Shown piece after piece: positions 1 through 48,600 of a DNA stretch of 64,000 nt (position 1 is the first letter of the stretch; each line of letters begins with the position of its first letter). The translations under genes were made by a program, and so were the position numbers. Under the pieces are notes generated by a model. The model had not been told where the DNA came from and did no database searches. It was given only the letters and a program-made list of their open reading frames with translations. The stretch is from contig NC_085050.1 of assembly GCF_963662255.1 (NCBI RefSeq), positions 25,166,631 to 25,230,630 of the forward strand. Reading direction: 5' to 3'. Origin of the DNA: Cinclus cinclus (Eukaryota; Chordata; Aves; Passeriformes; Cinclidae).

Positions 1-1300
1 TGTTCTGGTGAAAATAATATTTATGATCAGGATTTCTATCAGGTTTAACTATTCAATTCTTTAATAATGTTGCTTGCTTGCATACTGCAATTTGGTAAGA
101 TAGGTGCCTATCTATGCCACAGTTTAAAACTAACAAATGAATTGTAAATTAACTTTTTTTAGCCTGGGATCCACCTAGAAAGTTTACTTTCTTATTTATA
201 TCACAGCAGTCCTTCTCAAAAAGGGTATCTTTCATTCACTCAGTGACATGCCACGCTCATCTATGCAAAATAGAGTGCATTTTTGCTTAATTTTTAAGCT
301 ACTTTTAAAAATGTGTTGAATATTTAACTTGACACAAACATTATGGGGGGGGGAGGGGCAGGCAATGGAATATGTTTAAAGGAAATGAGGAATGTAACTG
401 AAAAGTATGGGGAAAAAACCCAAAGACAAACCAAAACCCCAAAGCATCCAAAGAAAAAGCAAAGAAATCAAATAAGAAGTTGAACATTGTGGTCTGGTCC
501 TCATCTACTACAATTGATGCAATTTAGGAATAAATCCACTCAAGCTGGTCAGCAAGGTCAAAGAAGAACCGCCCACTTAAGATCACCTTACCAAACAATA
601 AAATCCAATTTTGAGAATTACATCAGATTTCAGATTTTCCAAGGTTCATTCATTCTTAGTTTGTTGTGAGAATTTCCCAGGTTACAATGCAAAATAATGC
701 TTAGTAAAAATATACGGAGCTCTACAACTCCTTTGCATAACTTTCCTGGAGTTGCACTCTCCCAGGCTGGGCTCTCTTCCCTTTTGCCATTATGGATTTT
801 CTTCCCCCCATTCTGTCAATTTTAGTCTAGCAGGGAAAGTCCTTTTCTAGCAAGCTCTGTCAAAATATTCAGGACATAGACCTCACACTCAGAGAATGCA
901 GCGCTGTGTCCAGACAGCAGTGCTGGGTGCCTTGTTTGTAATTGCCAACATGCATATTCCTAGCAGTCAGATATGTTCCACTACACAGCTGTGCACCTCT
1001 GCCTCTGATCTTTTTCAGATGCATGTTCCTCCCAAATGCAAATTCTGTGCAGCTAGAATAGTTTGTCTCAAGCAAGTGTTGGTTCACTGCTGGCTGAAGG
1101 GAGGAAGACCCATTACTGTTACCCATTACTCTGTTAAGAGTAATTATCTGTAATTATCCCCAGTAACTCCAGCCTTTAGAATGGGAGAGTAGCACACAGC
1201 TTTTATAAATAAGAATTACTGACCTTTTTAAATAGTTTCAAAAGAAGAAACTCTGCATCAAATGTGAGTATAATTTAGGAACTACTACATAGCAGCAAAA
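1..1300 (-). other. GABRA4: GABRA4 3' untranslated region and downstream
   Basis: Sequence after the GABRA4 stop. The transcript's 3' end cannot be fixed here. The only poly(A)-like hexamer I noticed on the minus strand is ATTAAA at 65-60, and mammalian GABRA4 transcripts have long 3' untranslated regions, so it may run off the window. Overlapping open frames on both strands at 869-1153 have no recognisable product. Confidence 0.6.
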
Positions 1301-37654
<36,354 letters not shown>

Positions 37655-37659
37655 CTTTG

Positions 37660-37662
37660 CAT
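37660..37662 (-). promoter_or_regulatory. GABRA4: Upstream, out-of-frame ATG in the GABRA4 leader
   Basis: An ATG 8 bases before the main start codon, in the +1-shifted frame, with G at -3. On the spliced transcript it opens a 53-codon frame that overlaps the main start and ends in exon 2. It would be expected to reduce initiation at the main ATG to some degree. Confidence 0.7.
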
Positions 37663-37700
37663 GCCATACTTCACGCCTGGGCACGTTAAACGCCTTGTCC

Positions 37701-37723
37701 GGGGCGGGGAGGGGGACGCGGGG
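37701..37723 (+). promoter_or_regulatory. G-quadruplex-forming motif by the GABRA4 start
   Basis: Four runs of four or five G separated by loops of 1, 1 and 4 bases on the plus strand, which is the template strand for GABRA4. It sits about 47-70 bp upstream of the start codon. The potential is read from sequence; folding is inferred. Confidence 0.6.
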
Positions 37724-37863
37724 CCCGGCGGGGGGGCGGCGGCCCCCGGCGGTCCCACATGCGCGGCGCCCCGGTTGCCAAGCGCCCGGCACGGGCGGAG
37801 GAGCGGCGAGCGAGTTTCCCCGCTCCGTTAACTCTCTCGGGGCAACAGGCGCCGGTCCCGCCG

Positions 37864-37897
37864 CTCCCCCCGCCCCCGCCCCGCCCCGCCCCGCCCG
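37864..37897 (-). promoter_or_regulatory. GABRA4: GC-box cluster with an Egr-type motif
   Basis: On the GABRA4 sense strand this reads as repeated GGGGCGG units (Sp1-type), with GCGGGGGCG at 37879-37871, an Egr consensus. It lies about 210-240 bp upstream of the GABRA4 start codon. A second GCGGGGGCG is on the plus strand at 38009-38017. Egr3 control of GABRA4 is reported in mammals; in DNA this GC-rich, the motif can also arise by chance. Confidence 0.5.
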
Positions 37898-40800
37898 CGG
37901 CCCCGCGCTCCGCCCCGCGCTCTCCTCCCGGCCCGGCCGGCGGCCGCTGCTGCCCCGGCGGCGGGGCGGAGGAGCGGTGCAGGGCGGCGAGGGAGCACCG
38001 CGGCGTCCGCGGGGGCGACCGCGGCGGCGGAGCCTTCGCTCGTCCCGACCGCCTCTGCTCCCCAGGAGGGGAACAAAACCGAGAGCGGGGGCGATTAATT
38101 CCCCGGCCAGGAGGGTCTCTCCGCTCCGGTAGGAGAGGAGCTGGCAGAAGAGAGGTAGAGGAGGAGGTGAAGGAAAGCTTTGGCTTCAAGGTTAAACAGA
38201 GCGTGCCCAAAGCAGATGGAAGCGAGTGGGTTATCCCAGGTTTCTAAACGCAAAAAAAATGCCAGAATAAGGGAATCGGCTCACGTTTTAGCTGGTGGGA
38301 TTTCTTTTTTTTTCTTTTCTTATCATTCCTATAATTAGCAAACTTGATTTAGTGACCCAAAAAACTCCATTATGCAAGGTCCAAGGGATCCTGAAGAATT
38401 GCAGTAAAATCCACTCAGAAGTGTTGTTAGTCTTGTTACAGGCTATTGGGAAGGTTGGGTGGAGGGGGAGAACTGGGAGAAAGGAAGAGGATTCGGGGGG
38501 GTGGGGGGTGTTCCACACCCAGTAAGTATTGGCAATAACCAACTTGTTCTTCTGATCAAGTGTGCTGCAGAGACAATTGTTGAGGTTTCAAAATCAGCGT
38601 GCACGTCAGTTTTAATGAGGGTGGTGAAATTCATCATGCACATAGGGCAGGTATTGTAATTGACTCAAAGACTACAGTACTGTCAGTGCCGACAGTAAAA
38701 AGCCTTTATTCATTACTTACTACAGTATCTTTCAGCACTGAAATGCCTGATTATCTTCAAAACTACTGTACACTTGAAATCTTCCTTGATTGTACTTCAG
38801 AGCTTGCTCCAGCTAGGGTGCCCTTTGCTGATTCGTTTGAAAAACAATTAAAGCTGTGCTTGAAATCCATTTAGCCTGCTGACGCTGTTTATCTTTCAAA
38901 AAACTCTGTCTAGGCAGTCAGTTCTGCTTCCAATTTTAAAAGCCCTATTTAGGCCTCTGCAGATTACTAGTCTGTTGCCTGAGATTTTGACAAGGATCCT
39001 CATCTCCTGACTGCTTTGCAGGATCCTGATCCGACTGCCTTAGTGGAACGACAAATGTGCTGCCAAAAGGCCACTGAGTGGGGCAGCCTGCCTATGGATG
39101 CACACATGCTCTCTGCAGTATTTACAAGCCTGGACAACACAGACGCTAGGATGTCATGCCAAGGTCACTTCAGCTCTTGTGATGAAGCTCTGGGAGCAGC
39201 CCGCTTAACTCCACACACAGGTGAAAACCAGCACAACAGCCAGAGTCCACTGCTCTGTCTCCATTAGCAATCTGATCAGGAACAGCAGAAGGATGGATAC
39301 ACGGCTCTTCAGAAGTCTAATTTCACCAGAGCCAGATAAATTTCTCTGGGTTAACCAGCCACTTTGGATCTTCTGTAAAGCGTTGTGATTTGTTTCTCTG
39401 GATCAATCTTCTGCTTTAGCATGGACTATGCCAGAGGGATACTGAGAACTGGCCTCCAGTAAAGACAATGTCTAGCTTTTCCCCCTTGAAATATAAAGTA
39501 AACCCTTATTGCAGAATATTGAAAACATTTCATAGTGAGATTATCGTATACAGAGACACTTCAGTAACATTTCGCTGGCAGAAAAAAAAAAAAAAACCTC
39601 AAAAAACCTAAATTGAGGGCAATAGAGGGTAATTGAGAACTGGGCAGAATCCTGTTACAAACTTGGAGCAAAACGTGTCTCTATGGCACTGTCACTTATT
39701 GCAGCTGCTGAGGAAGAAAAAAGCACCCAGGCAGAGTTGGGGACACCCTCGGGTTTAGATTGTTTTAGTATCTTCTGGGTATATATAGGTATGTATATTT
39801 ATATATATAAATAGCAAAATTGAGTGGTATTCACCGGTAATGATCTCACCACATCAATGCCACGAGAAAGGCTATCAGACAACTCCCTCTCAAATCCATG
39901 CCTGTAGTCAGTAGTTCTGCTACAGCTAGAAATCAGTGAAATTCCCCCTTCTATCAAATCTAGGAACTGAGCTGGTCTTTGAATGATTCCAAATCAGTGC
40001 AAAGAATAATATTATTGATACCTTTTGTCTCTTCGGTACAGGTACTTCATTGAAGTAACTAAAGTAGCATTCAGTAAAGGTAACATCAGGTTACAAGTTT
40101 TGTGGACGTGCCATGCAAGGGCAAGAAATACTCATGGCGTACTCGTGGATTTTTTCCCAAGAAAATGTAGACACACCGTCCTCCTGTCACAACACCAAGC
40201 CTGTCTTGGGTTATACTGTCGCAGTATCTGAGTGCCACATGAGTGCATTCACTCCCTACAGGTGCTAAAACTAAATGAAAATTCACTTTCTCTAAATCTA
40301 GAAAATTAATGCTAGCACATCTCAAATTTATGAGCAGTTAATATCTCCCTTAAATCCAGCAATGACTAACAAGAAATCCATAAGATTAATACCAAAACCA
40401 GACTGTTGTCCTTGATATCTGAAAAATCTGTATCATTTGTAAATTGATAAAGTATTTACAAAACTAGACTTGAAGGAAACTTAAAGCAGTTCAAAATAAC
40501 AGTAAACCATCCTGTAAACCACATCTAGCACCTCTGAGTATTTGTTTATTATATCTGATATATGCATTGCTCTGCTTAATTTCAATATTTTCTGAATTAC
40601 AATTTAAGAGTTATTCTAGGGGTTTTTTTGGTAATGTGTTTGTGGCATAGACGCCCAGAAGCTTCAGAGGTGCTTCTTTGTCACCAGCAGATGTATGCTG
40701 TTTTGAAAAGTACTGCTTCTAATGGTCTTTGATCTCCTCACAGAATATATGGGTTATATCATCTCTCTAAAATAACTTGATGACTCCAAGAAGGATTTAG

Positions 40801-41115
40801 TGGTCACAAACTGAATTGACGGTCCCCAAAAGTGTTTGCTGAATTCAGCATTTTCCCAGCTTCTCTAGCTTTTACCACCAATTCTTCCAAGATTCCTCTG
40901 AAGAAATCTCACCCATCGGGGACTATTGTAAGAAGGGGACTATTTTTGCCTGGCTCCATATGCTCAAAAAGCACTTGAATTTTTTAAATAGATTTTTTTT
41001 TTACTGTCGCTATACTGATGTATCCTACTACTGATTTTTGTTGAAACAGACATGTGGGCCAAGCCTCAAAAGCAGGTTTATCCAAAGCTATGGATCTTAA
41101 GTATAGCTTAATCTT

Positions 41116-41136
41116 TTATTATTATTATTATTATTT
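41116..41136. repeat. (ATT)n microsatellite
   Basis: About six consecutive ATT units in intergenic DNA. Confidence 0.85.
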
Positions 41137-42609
41137 GTTACAACACAGAGAAGCAGATTCTCTCACCTCTCTTCCAATTCCTATTTTGCCATCAGAATAA
41201 GTAGAAAGAAAAAGGAATTCAGTTATTTTCTTGTGTTAGTCATTATCTAACCTTTACAGGTTTGTATTTTTTGGTTTGGCTTTTTTTTTTTCCTTTTGTA
41301 AACTATAGGCTCCATCAACACTACAAATTATAAAGGTAAATTACAGGTTCCATCTTTTCCCCAACAGATTTAATTATTCAGCTGATTTTTACCAGGTTTA
41401 GTTTTGGTATCAAATCCACAAAGACAGACAAGCTAATATTGAAAAGGCTGTGAAAATCTTTAATGCCCAGCTATATGTTGCATGGTTAAAACCTCTAACT
41501 CTCAGAAAAGAGGAGATAAAACTCAGATCACTGCCATGTATCTCAATGTTTCTTTCTCTAAATAACTAAGACATGGATTTCTTGGATTTTTTAGTTTCTA
41601 TCCATATCAGTAGTCTCTTACAGTCTTTTCTTCGCATACATCCTTTTTAAAAAATCAGAGGTTGAGTATCCATTCTTTGGAAAACGCATACCCCAATCCC
41701 ATTTTTGGCAGATGACCAAGAAAATATATGGATATCTTTATTGTACTAACTAAAGTGTCTTTCATTCTCTTCTTTTCCAACATCCACACTGATTAAAGAG
41801 ATCATGGAAACCTACATGTCTTGGATTTATCACAACTTTGATCTGGGGGTCAGGGAAAGTCTGTACTACCTGTACTACCTGTTCAGGGAAGAGTTTTCAA
41901 TCAGTGGGGATACCAGGACACTGTGGGCCTTGACTGCACCTCTAGTGATGGACTCATGTTTAAGAAATGCAGATTTTGGGTCTATTGATTGAAACTTAAG
42001 TTCTGCTCTGAGAACAGTAAGACAGATGCATAAGCTCTTTCTGGCTCTTCTTCCAGTTCCAGATTTCCCTGTAGTTCCTTTTCCTGATGTAGTTCCAGAA
42101 GTTTTCTTTCAGCATCCAACTGCAAAGTTTTTAACTACGCACTTTCTAAAGAATTTACAGTCTAGATAAACAGGACTAAGTAAGAACTGGATACAAGAAA
42201 GTACTGTTATTTTCATTTTGCTGGGAATAGAGATACAAAAAGCTTAAGTGGCAATGCAACACAATGTACAAAATGTAACTGCTTCCAACATTAGAAATTT
42301 GAAGCGGAACAGGAGCTTAATTCTAGCCTGTTGTGTCCCAGGTCAGTTTTCCAGTCACCTTCTCATCTGTCTTTTCAGAGCACAGCTTAAGCTCTATGTA
42401 AAACTGAACCTTCCGCTGGCCCAGCTTTGCTTTACTTCCATGGCCAGAACTCCTACAGAACTGCAGGAGCCGATGCAGACATGCATTTAGCTGTGTATTT
42501 TTTCCTCTGACATATGGTATTTACAAGACTGCTCTACAGTACCATGGTTATTTTAACACATATGTCCTTGATTGCTGGGAATAAGACTAGAAAATCCTTG
42601 GAGTACCAA

Positions 42610-42670
42610 ATATATATATATATGTGTGTGTGTGTATATATATATATACATATATATACATGCATATATT
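42610..42670. repeat. Compound (TA)n(TG)n(TA)n microsatellite
   Basis: TA run, then a TG run, then TA and CATATA units, in about 60 bp of intergenic DNA. The alternating purine-pyrimidine composition favours slippage and non-B DNA. Confidence 0.9.
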
Positions 42671-45117
42671 GCTATTACTGATTGCAAGAAGATTTATATG
42701 GTTTATAGTGATTGACACATGGATGTTTAAGGAGGTAAACTGTGAGCTTTAGAATTAAGGGGACCTGTACTCTACACACTGCAATGAAAAAGTGTTTGTG
42801 GAAGCATTCACTTCAAGAACTGCAATTTGGGGCAAAAAGTCTTGTCAAGAAGAAAGCACTAGAGGATTCATGTGCCTTCTTCCCCATCTGACCTCAATAC
42901 TTTCCCGGCACACACACTCATATAATTTGGCACGTCACTGACCCCTGTCACATCTGCAGCCAGGGCCATCAGGACAAGTTGGAATCGACCTCAGTGGCAA
43001 AGTGGGGAATCAAGGAGATCTCCTGATTTCAATCTCTAAAATGGTCATCCCCAGAATAATAAGATAAGAAAACCCTCTTCATGCAGGGGAAAATACAGAT
43101 TTACCTAAAAGCAGTACAAATCTGCCTCTCATTTCATGGCAGCCAAGTTTGCAGGGGGGAATCTGGGAAGCCACTGCCCTGTATCCTGCCTTTTCCCTGT
43201 CAGGGCTCCCACCTTTAATGCAAAATGTGTCAAAAATGTTGGTTGCCACGAGCAACAGTTGCAAATTTTCTGCAGCATTCTGGAGTGACAGGCAGGGCAG
43301 AGAGGGGCAGGGGGCTGAGGCAGGAGAAGTTTGTGGGGGCTGCCATAGCTCTGAAGGAGAGGGGAGGAAGGAAGACTGGATGCTCCAACTTGCAGTCTCC
43401 TTCAGATTCCTGCTTTTAGGCAGAGCCTGCTGCTCTGCGTGCTAGTTTTAAGACAGCTGCATCCTGCTGCTGGCAACTGCTCCCAGAAGGAACAAGAGAG
43501 AAGATGTACCAACAAATTGCCTTCCTGTAAGGCTTCATTGTTCCCAGTCATTACATGTTTACCAATCCCAGAAGTATATGAGTCATGCGCAGATACCCGG
43601 GAAATGACTTAAATATTCCATGGAAGCCCCAGGTCTGGTCCTTGACTCACAGTGAAGCCACTGACAACAGGTCTAGTGATTTTCTTCCCGCTTTCATGGT
43701 GTCTGGCTTGCATCAAATGAGGAGGAGCCTCATTTTTCTTTAAAAGGTGGAAAGAAAAGAGTTGTAAAGTCTGGGATTGTATAATGCCAGGAAAAAACTG
43801 ACAAGTTGACCTAGATGGTTTACAAGTACTGCATAAAGAACTCAAAATCCTGAAGGCAGGTAAGTAAAACTTGAGACTTCTGATCTCATGAGCCCTGTGG
43901 GGCTGACTGCTGGCTCTTAAAAGTCTGGGGATGGCAGTACTTAAGAGGATCTGTTTATGCTGTTCTTCCCTCATGTTGCCATGCTGGAGGGCTGGCGAGC
44001 TGTGCTCAACACCACCTCTTCATTGACAATGATGTTCAGCTAAGAACTTTGCTTTGGTTGGTTCATTTCTCAACACTGCTCCCTTTGCTGACATCAAGCA
44101 CACACAGCAACAGACTTTCCTTTCTACCTTGAAAGAGGTACATCCTTCCTAACATTTGAAGAAATATAATGGCAGCAGGAGAAGCAAGGAATACAAATGT
44201 ATTCTGCATCTACCTTCTTACAAGAGATAGCTCATAGTGGTACACCAAATATAGTCAAACCTTCCTTATAATGAGAACATTTTTATACTAAATAATAGTA
44301 TTAGCATCTGTGCATTAGGTATAGAATATTCCCTTCCACATATTTTAGTATAAAAGTAAACAGAATGTTTGGGGGGGTTTATGCAAATAGAACTGCCAAG
44401 CAGACTAGCCCAGAGGTAAACAGCTAAACAAATGGGTGTTTAGACCTGTAAGTTCTGCTCACAAAAGCAAAATTTGCCATTGTGGTAATACATTAAATCT
44501 ACAAGACACACAACTAGTCTGCTCTTCATTACCATCTGGTGGTTGTTGCATGGAGTGGCATTACTCTCATCACAAAGTTACTGAGGAAAATTTTCATATC
44601 CTCAGAAAGGAAAGGGCACTGTAGCAGAAGTGCACAGCACAAGGAGGGGGTGATTTTGTCTAATAGGCATCAATACAAAGGCATCAGGCAAAGAAAACAC
44701 TGTAAAGATGAGCAGGTAGAAAAGAAGTAAAAAGTATTTCTCTCAAGTATTTTGAGGTGTACCTGAGTTTTGTTTGCAAGGAGCTGAGAAGTGCTTGGGA
44801 AGCACAGTGTGCTGTTCCCTCCCACTGACAGCAATGGCAGCTGATACCCTTGACAAGATAAGATATTTGTTGGCCACTTTCCGTAACTAGTTCTCAGATC
44901 TTCAGGACTCACCCAGAGAGCTATTTTACAGTGGTAGCCTAGCAGGGGGCCCATGCCCTCAGTGTAAGCAAGGGGGACCTAGTCCCATTCTGCAGCTACA
45001 TGGGGAGCTAGTTCACCTTTTGCACAGTGAATAGTCTCTGTATCTATCCAAGGTATAGTCACTACCTCTTCCCCTTCCCACAAAATGATTCCCACACAAA
45101 GGGAATTTGCAGTATAA

Positions 45118-45215
45118 TTCAGCTTGGAAGTGACTTTTAGAAGTCATCAGTCCAAACTTCTCAAAGCACAGCCAGTCTCAAAGTTAGATCAGGTAGATCC
45201 AGGGCCTCTGAAGAG
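45118..45215 (-). repeat. Degraded CR1-like LINE 3' fragment
   Basis: On the plus strand, GCTTGGAAGTGACTTTTAGA, then AGTCATCAGTCCAAACTTCT, CAAAGCACAGCCAGTCTC and TTAGATCAGGTAGATCCAGG match in order the reverse complement of the CR1 3' end as I remember it (GGAAGGGACC, GTCCAACC, GCAGGGCCA, GAGCAGGTTG). Substitutions are frequent, so the insertion is old. Confidence 0.6.
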
Positions 45216-45621
45216 TTCCTCACCCTTTTCAATCTTCTTAGAGTATTTCTTATCCTTGGAGTATTCCTTATGAAGGGAGGGTAGTCTGCTCTTACACTCA
45301 CTTTATAGAGTGAAAGAAGTACAATAGTTGACAAAATGTAACACACTTTTGCTTTTGCCAAAGTGTATGAATCAATAGGTAAATGATGTGCAGTGACAAG
45401 TCCACTGTCACTAGCTTGCAACAGTACCAATATAAACTCCTGGACACAGTCACAGTGTGCTAATTTGTGTACACCATGGGGCTGATCCAGTGCAGCTACA
45501 GAATTTCTTGTGTACCAGATTGATTTTTTCAAGAACAGCATAAAATAAATTCATTATTATAATTATAAAATCCAGAAATAATTTTATACCTCAGTTGCTT
45601 TTTACCTTAAAAGATGCATTC

Positions 45622-45690
45622 TTCAGGTGCTTTCTCAGCTCTGCCACTGATTTCTGTGACCTTGGATAAGTCATTTAGGCCAAATCTTCT
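45622..45690 (+). repeat. MIR-like SINE fragment
   Basis: CAGCTCTGCCACTGATTTCT then GTGACCTTGGATAAGTCATT TA resembles the conserved middle of MIR/CORE-type SINEs (a CACTGA, GTGACCTTGG, AAGTCA series). Recognised by eye; no flanking duplications visible. Confidence 0.5.
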
Positions 45691-48600
45691 AACGGGTGTA
45701 GCTCATTCTATGTGCATCAATTTATACATAAGACTGACACAGACCTTGTGGAGGTGAATACCCAAATCTTCATTTAAAACTTTGATCTCCACACCTCCAT
45801 GTCTGAATTTCCTGTTCTTCAAATTTTAGGAAAGATTTCCATATATTGTAGGGATATTTGAAGGCATTAGTTAGTTCAAATGCACACAGTGAATTAAAAA
45901 CATATAGAAATACTAAGTATTATTACCAAATAGGTCACTATTTAACCAATACCCATGTCCTTAGTAGTTTAGACATTTTGTCAACTCTGTGTCTCATTTG
46001 AGATGTTTAATACATAAATCAGCTTTCTAAATATTTCTCTGCTAGACACAGATATGAGAGTACATGAGATTAACGCTGTCTGAGAAATACGCTGTCTTCG
46101 GGAGCAGGCCCCCACCATCACCTCCCTCACCTCTTAGGCCACTTAGACATGAGAAATAAAGCCTTCCACTGCTGACGGTGAAAATGAGTGGGTGGAAAAT
46201 CCAAGGCACAAAAAGGAAGCTGAATATTTAACAGAGATAGCTACACAATTCTAGAAGGCAGACTTCACAAGGTTTTAAGAGGATGGGTAATGTGCCTTTT
46301 CTGCCTCATTAACCCAAAGCAATACATTATCTTTTCCCTACCCAAAATGAAGAAGTAAAAATCTACCCTGACTTATGTATGATTTAGATACTAGGGTCAT
46401 TTAGGTCCTGCTCCAAAACTGACTGAAGTAAACAAAAACCCTGCCATTCATGTGGGGGATTCTGGATCAGAACAAGATAGCATTTTTCATTCTGAGTTCC
46501 TAATTTACTGTAGTGTTGGGGTTTTCTCTATATTTAAAATACTTTGTTTTCTTATAACCTCATTATTGTGGTTAATCCTCTTCTGCAAATTTTCTTATTC
46601 TTCAGTTCTCTATCTGACTGCAGGCAGGTAACATTTTGCTTTCTCAAAGGGGGTGAAAAGGAATTTGACTTGTCTACCATTCACATGCCCTAGTGCCTTG
46701 CACTGAAACATATTTTGCAGATTTTCTGAAAATAAAACCTTGATAATGTCCAAAGCTGAAGCAAAAATTTAGCCTTAATATACCAGATGAAGGGAGAGAA
46801 ACAGTTTGAATCAAAGAACAAGTCACTGAAGGAGATACTGAGCAAGACAAAGGAAGACACAACAAAGAGGTTGAGAATATGAGAAGTCAACTCATGTGAA
46901 GAATTCCAAAACCATCCCTTACAGTATGAAAAGATGAGAGAGAAAGTTTTCCAAATTATTACTTGATATTTGTTCTTTTGGACTCTTCTGCTCACAAAAC
47001 TAAAATCTTCTTTCAACCTCTATTTACTTCTGTCCCAAAATGGTACTAAAAGCTCTCTGAAGCGAATGTTGACATCACACAAATGCTTGATGCTTCTTAA
47101 AAGAAGCTTGAGGGACCAAGGGGATGCTCCTGCATCCCTTATCTCACCTTTTACTGCTTCCTGAGCTATAACATGCTGTCGATTGCTCTAAAAGACAAAT
47201 CAGGATGGTTTTGCCCTCTGAGCTGGGTTTGAAGGCAGGCACAAAAAGTTCAGTCTTTACCAAAATGTATTAACAGTGAATAAAACAATACCCCATGCTG
47301 TTGAACCATCCCTCCTTAACACCTCTTTTCAGAGCAGTTATCCATGGGAGCATCCTTGTGTCCCTGTGCCTGCCACTGCAGTGGGAAGAGATACCAACAG
47401 GGGCTAAAAAAACTAGTTGCATCCTAGTTCTGTGACCTGGCTGAGGAACATCTTTACCAGTTCCCTGTGTTCAATTTCTTATTTTCTTCAAATTTTTAAC
47501 TTAGCACTTATTTTAGCCTTTATTTTAAGGTTTTTTTTCAACTAGCTAAAAGCAGCAAAAATGACAGGGTGCAATCCATTTCTCAGTATATGGACCACTT
47601 CCAGTGACTGCTGCCAGCCCACACGACATATATAAATCACAGATTTGAGACCTGCACCCCTACATCACTTAAAGAGATAAGTAAAATTACTTGTTGTCTT
47701 ACACTTCCCTGATGACAAAGTGATTCCCAGCAGAAGAGATTCACATGTGCTCTTTATTTCAGCAAGCCAGAAGCATCTCTCTCACTCTTCAAATGTGCTC
47801 CTGAGACAAGAAAGGAGTGTGCAAGCAGCTGGTGTGTAGGACTATTGCATTTGTTAAAATCATGCCCACTTTGTTTGCTCCTAGTGTAGGTATGACTGTG
47901 CATGGTGATACCTAATGCTGTCATTTTCACGGCTGTAAATTGACAACAGAATTCCAGGGGAATTTGCCATCATCAAAGAAAACAGCCTGCAAGATTTCAG
48001 TCTAGCAGGTTTTATTGTTATATTTTGCTCTTTCCATAAAACTCAATCTTAAATGTGAGTGGTGACATATTTGTAAACATATGCTTGAAATACAATGCAA
48101 GTTTTTCTTATTGTCACCTCCATCTTTGGAAGCAGCTGACGACCTTGATAATGAGTGCAAATATAAAATGTCTATCTTTTGTGAGGCAGGTGCAACAGCA
48201 CGATAAAGAACTGTTTCTATTTGTAATGCCCATTCTTGGCTCTGTTCTAGCTTTTCCTTTTTAGGGTTTTAACATATATAGGCACAACCACTTAAAAGAC
48301 AAATACTATAAAATCTCAACCAAAATGTGTTTTTCCTTTCTTACTGAACTTTGAGGAGTATGTAATTTGGAGTCTGTATCTGCACTGTACTAAGAATACT
48401 TTTGGGTAGATTTAATTTCAAAACTGGAAGTGGTGGCTAATAGAAAAGGCCCATATTCAGCACCAGTTTTCATCACAAATCAGATTTAAGTCAAAACCCC
48501 AAAACTTCTAATGCAAAACTAGTTTTGAAGAACAACTAGCCAGGATCTTCAACATTCTTAGCAATATAACACACCAAATAAGCAGAAACTACTGGAGATT

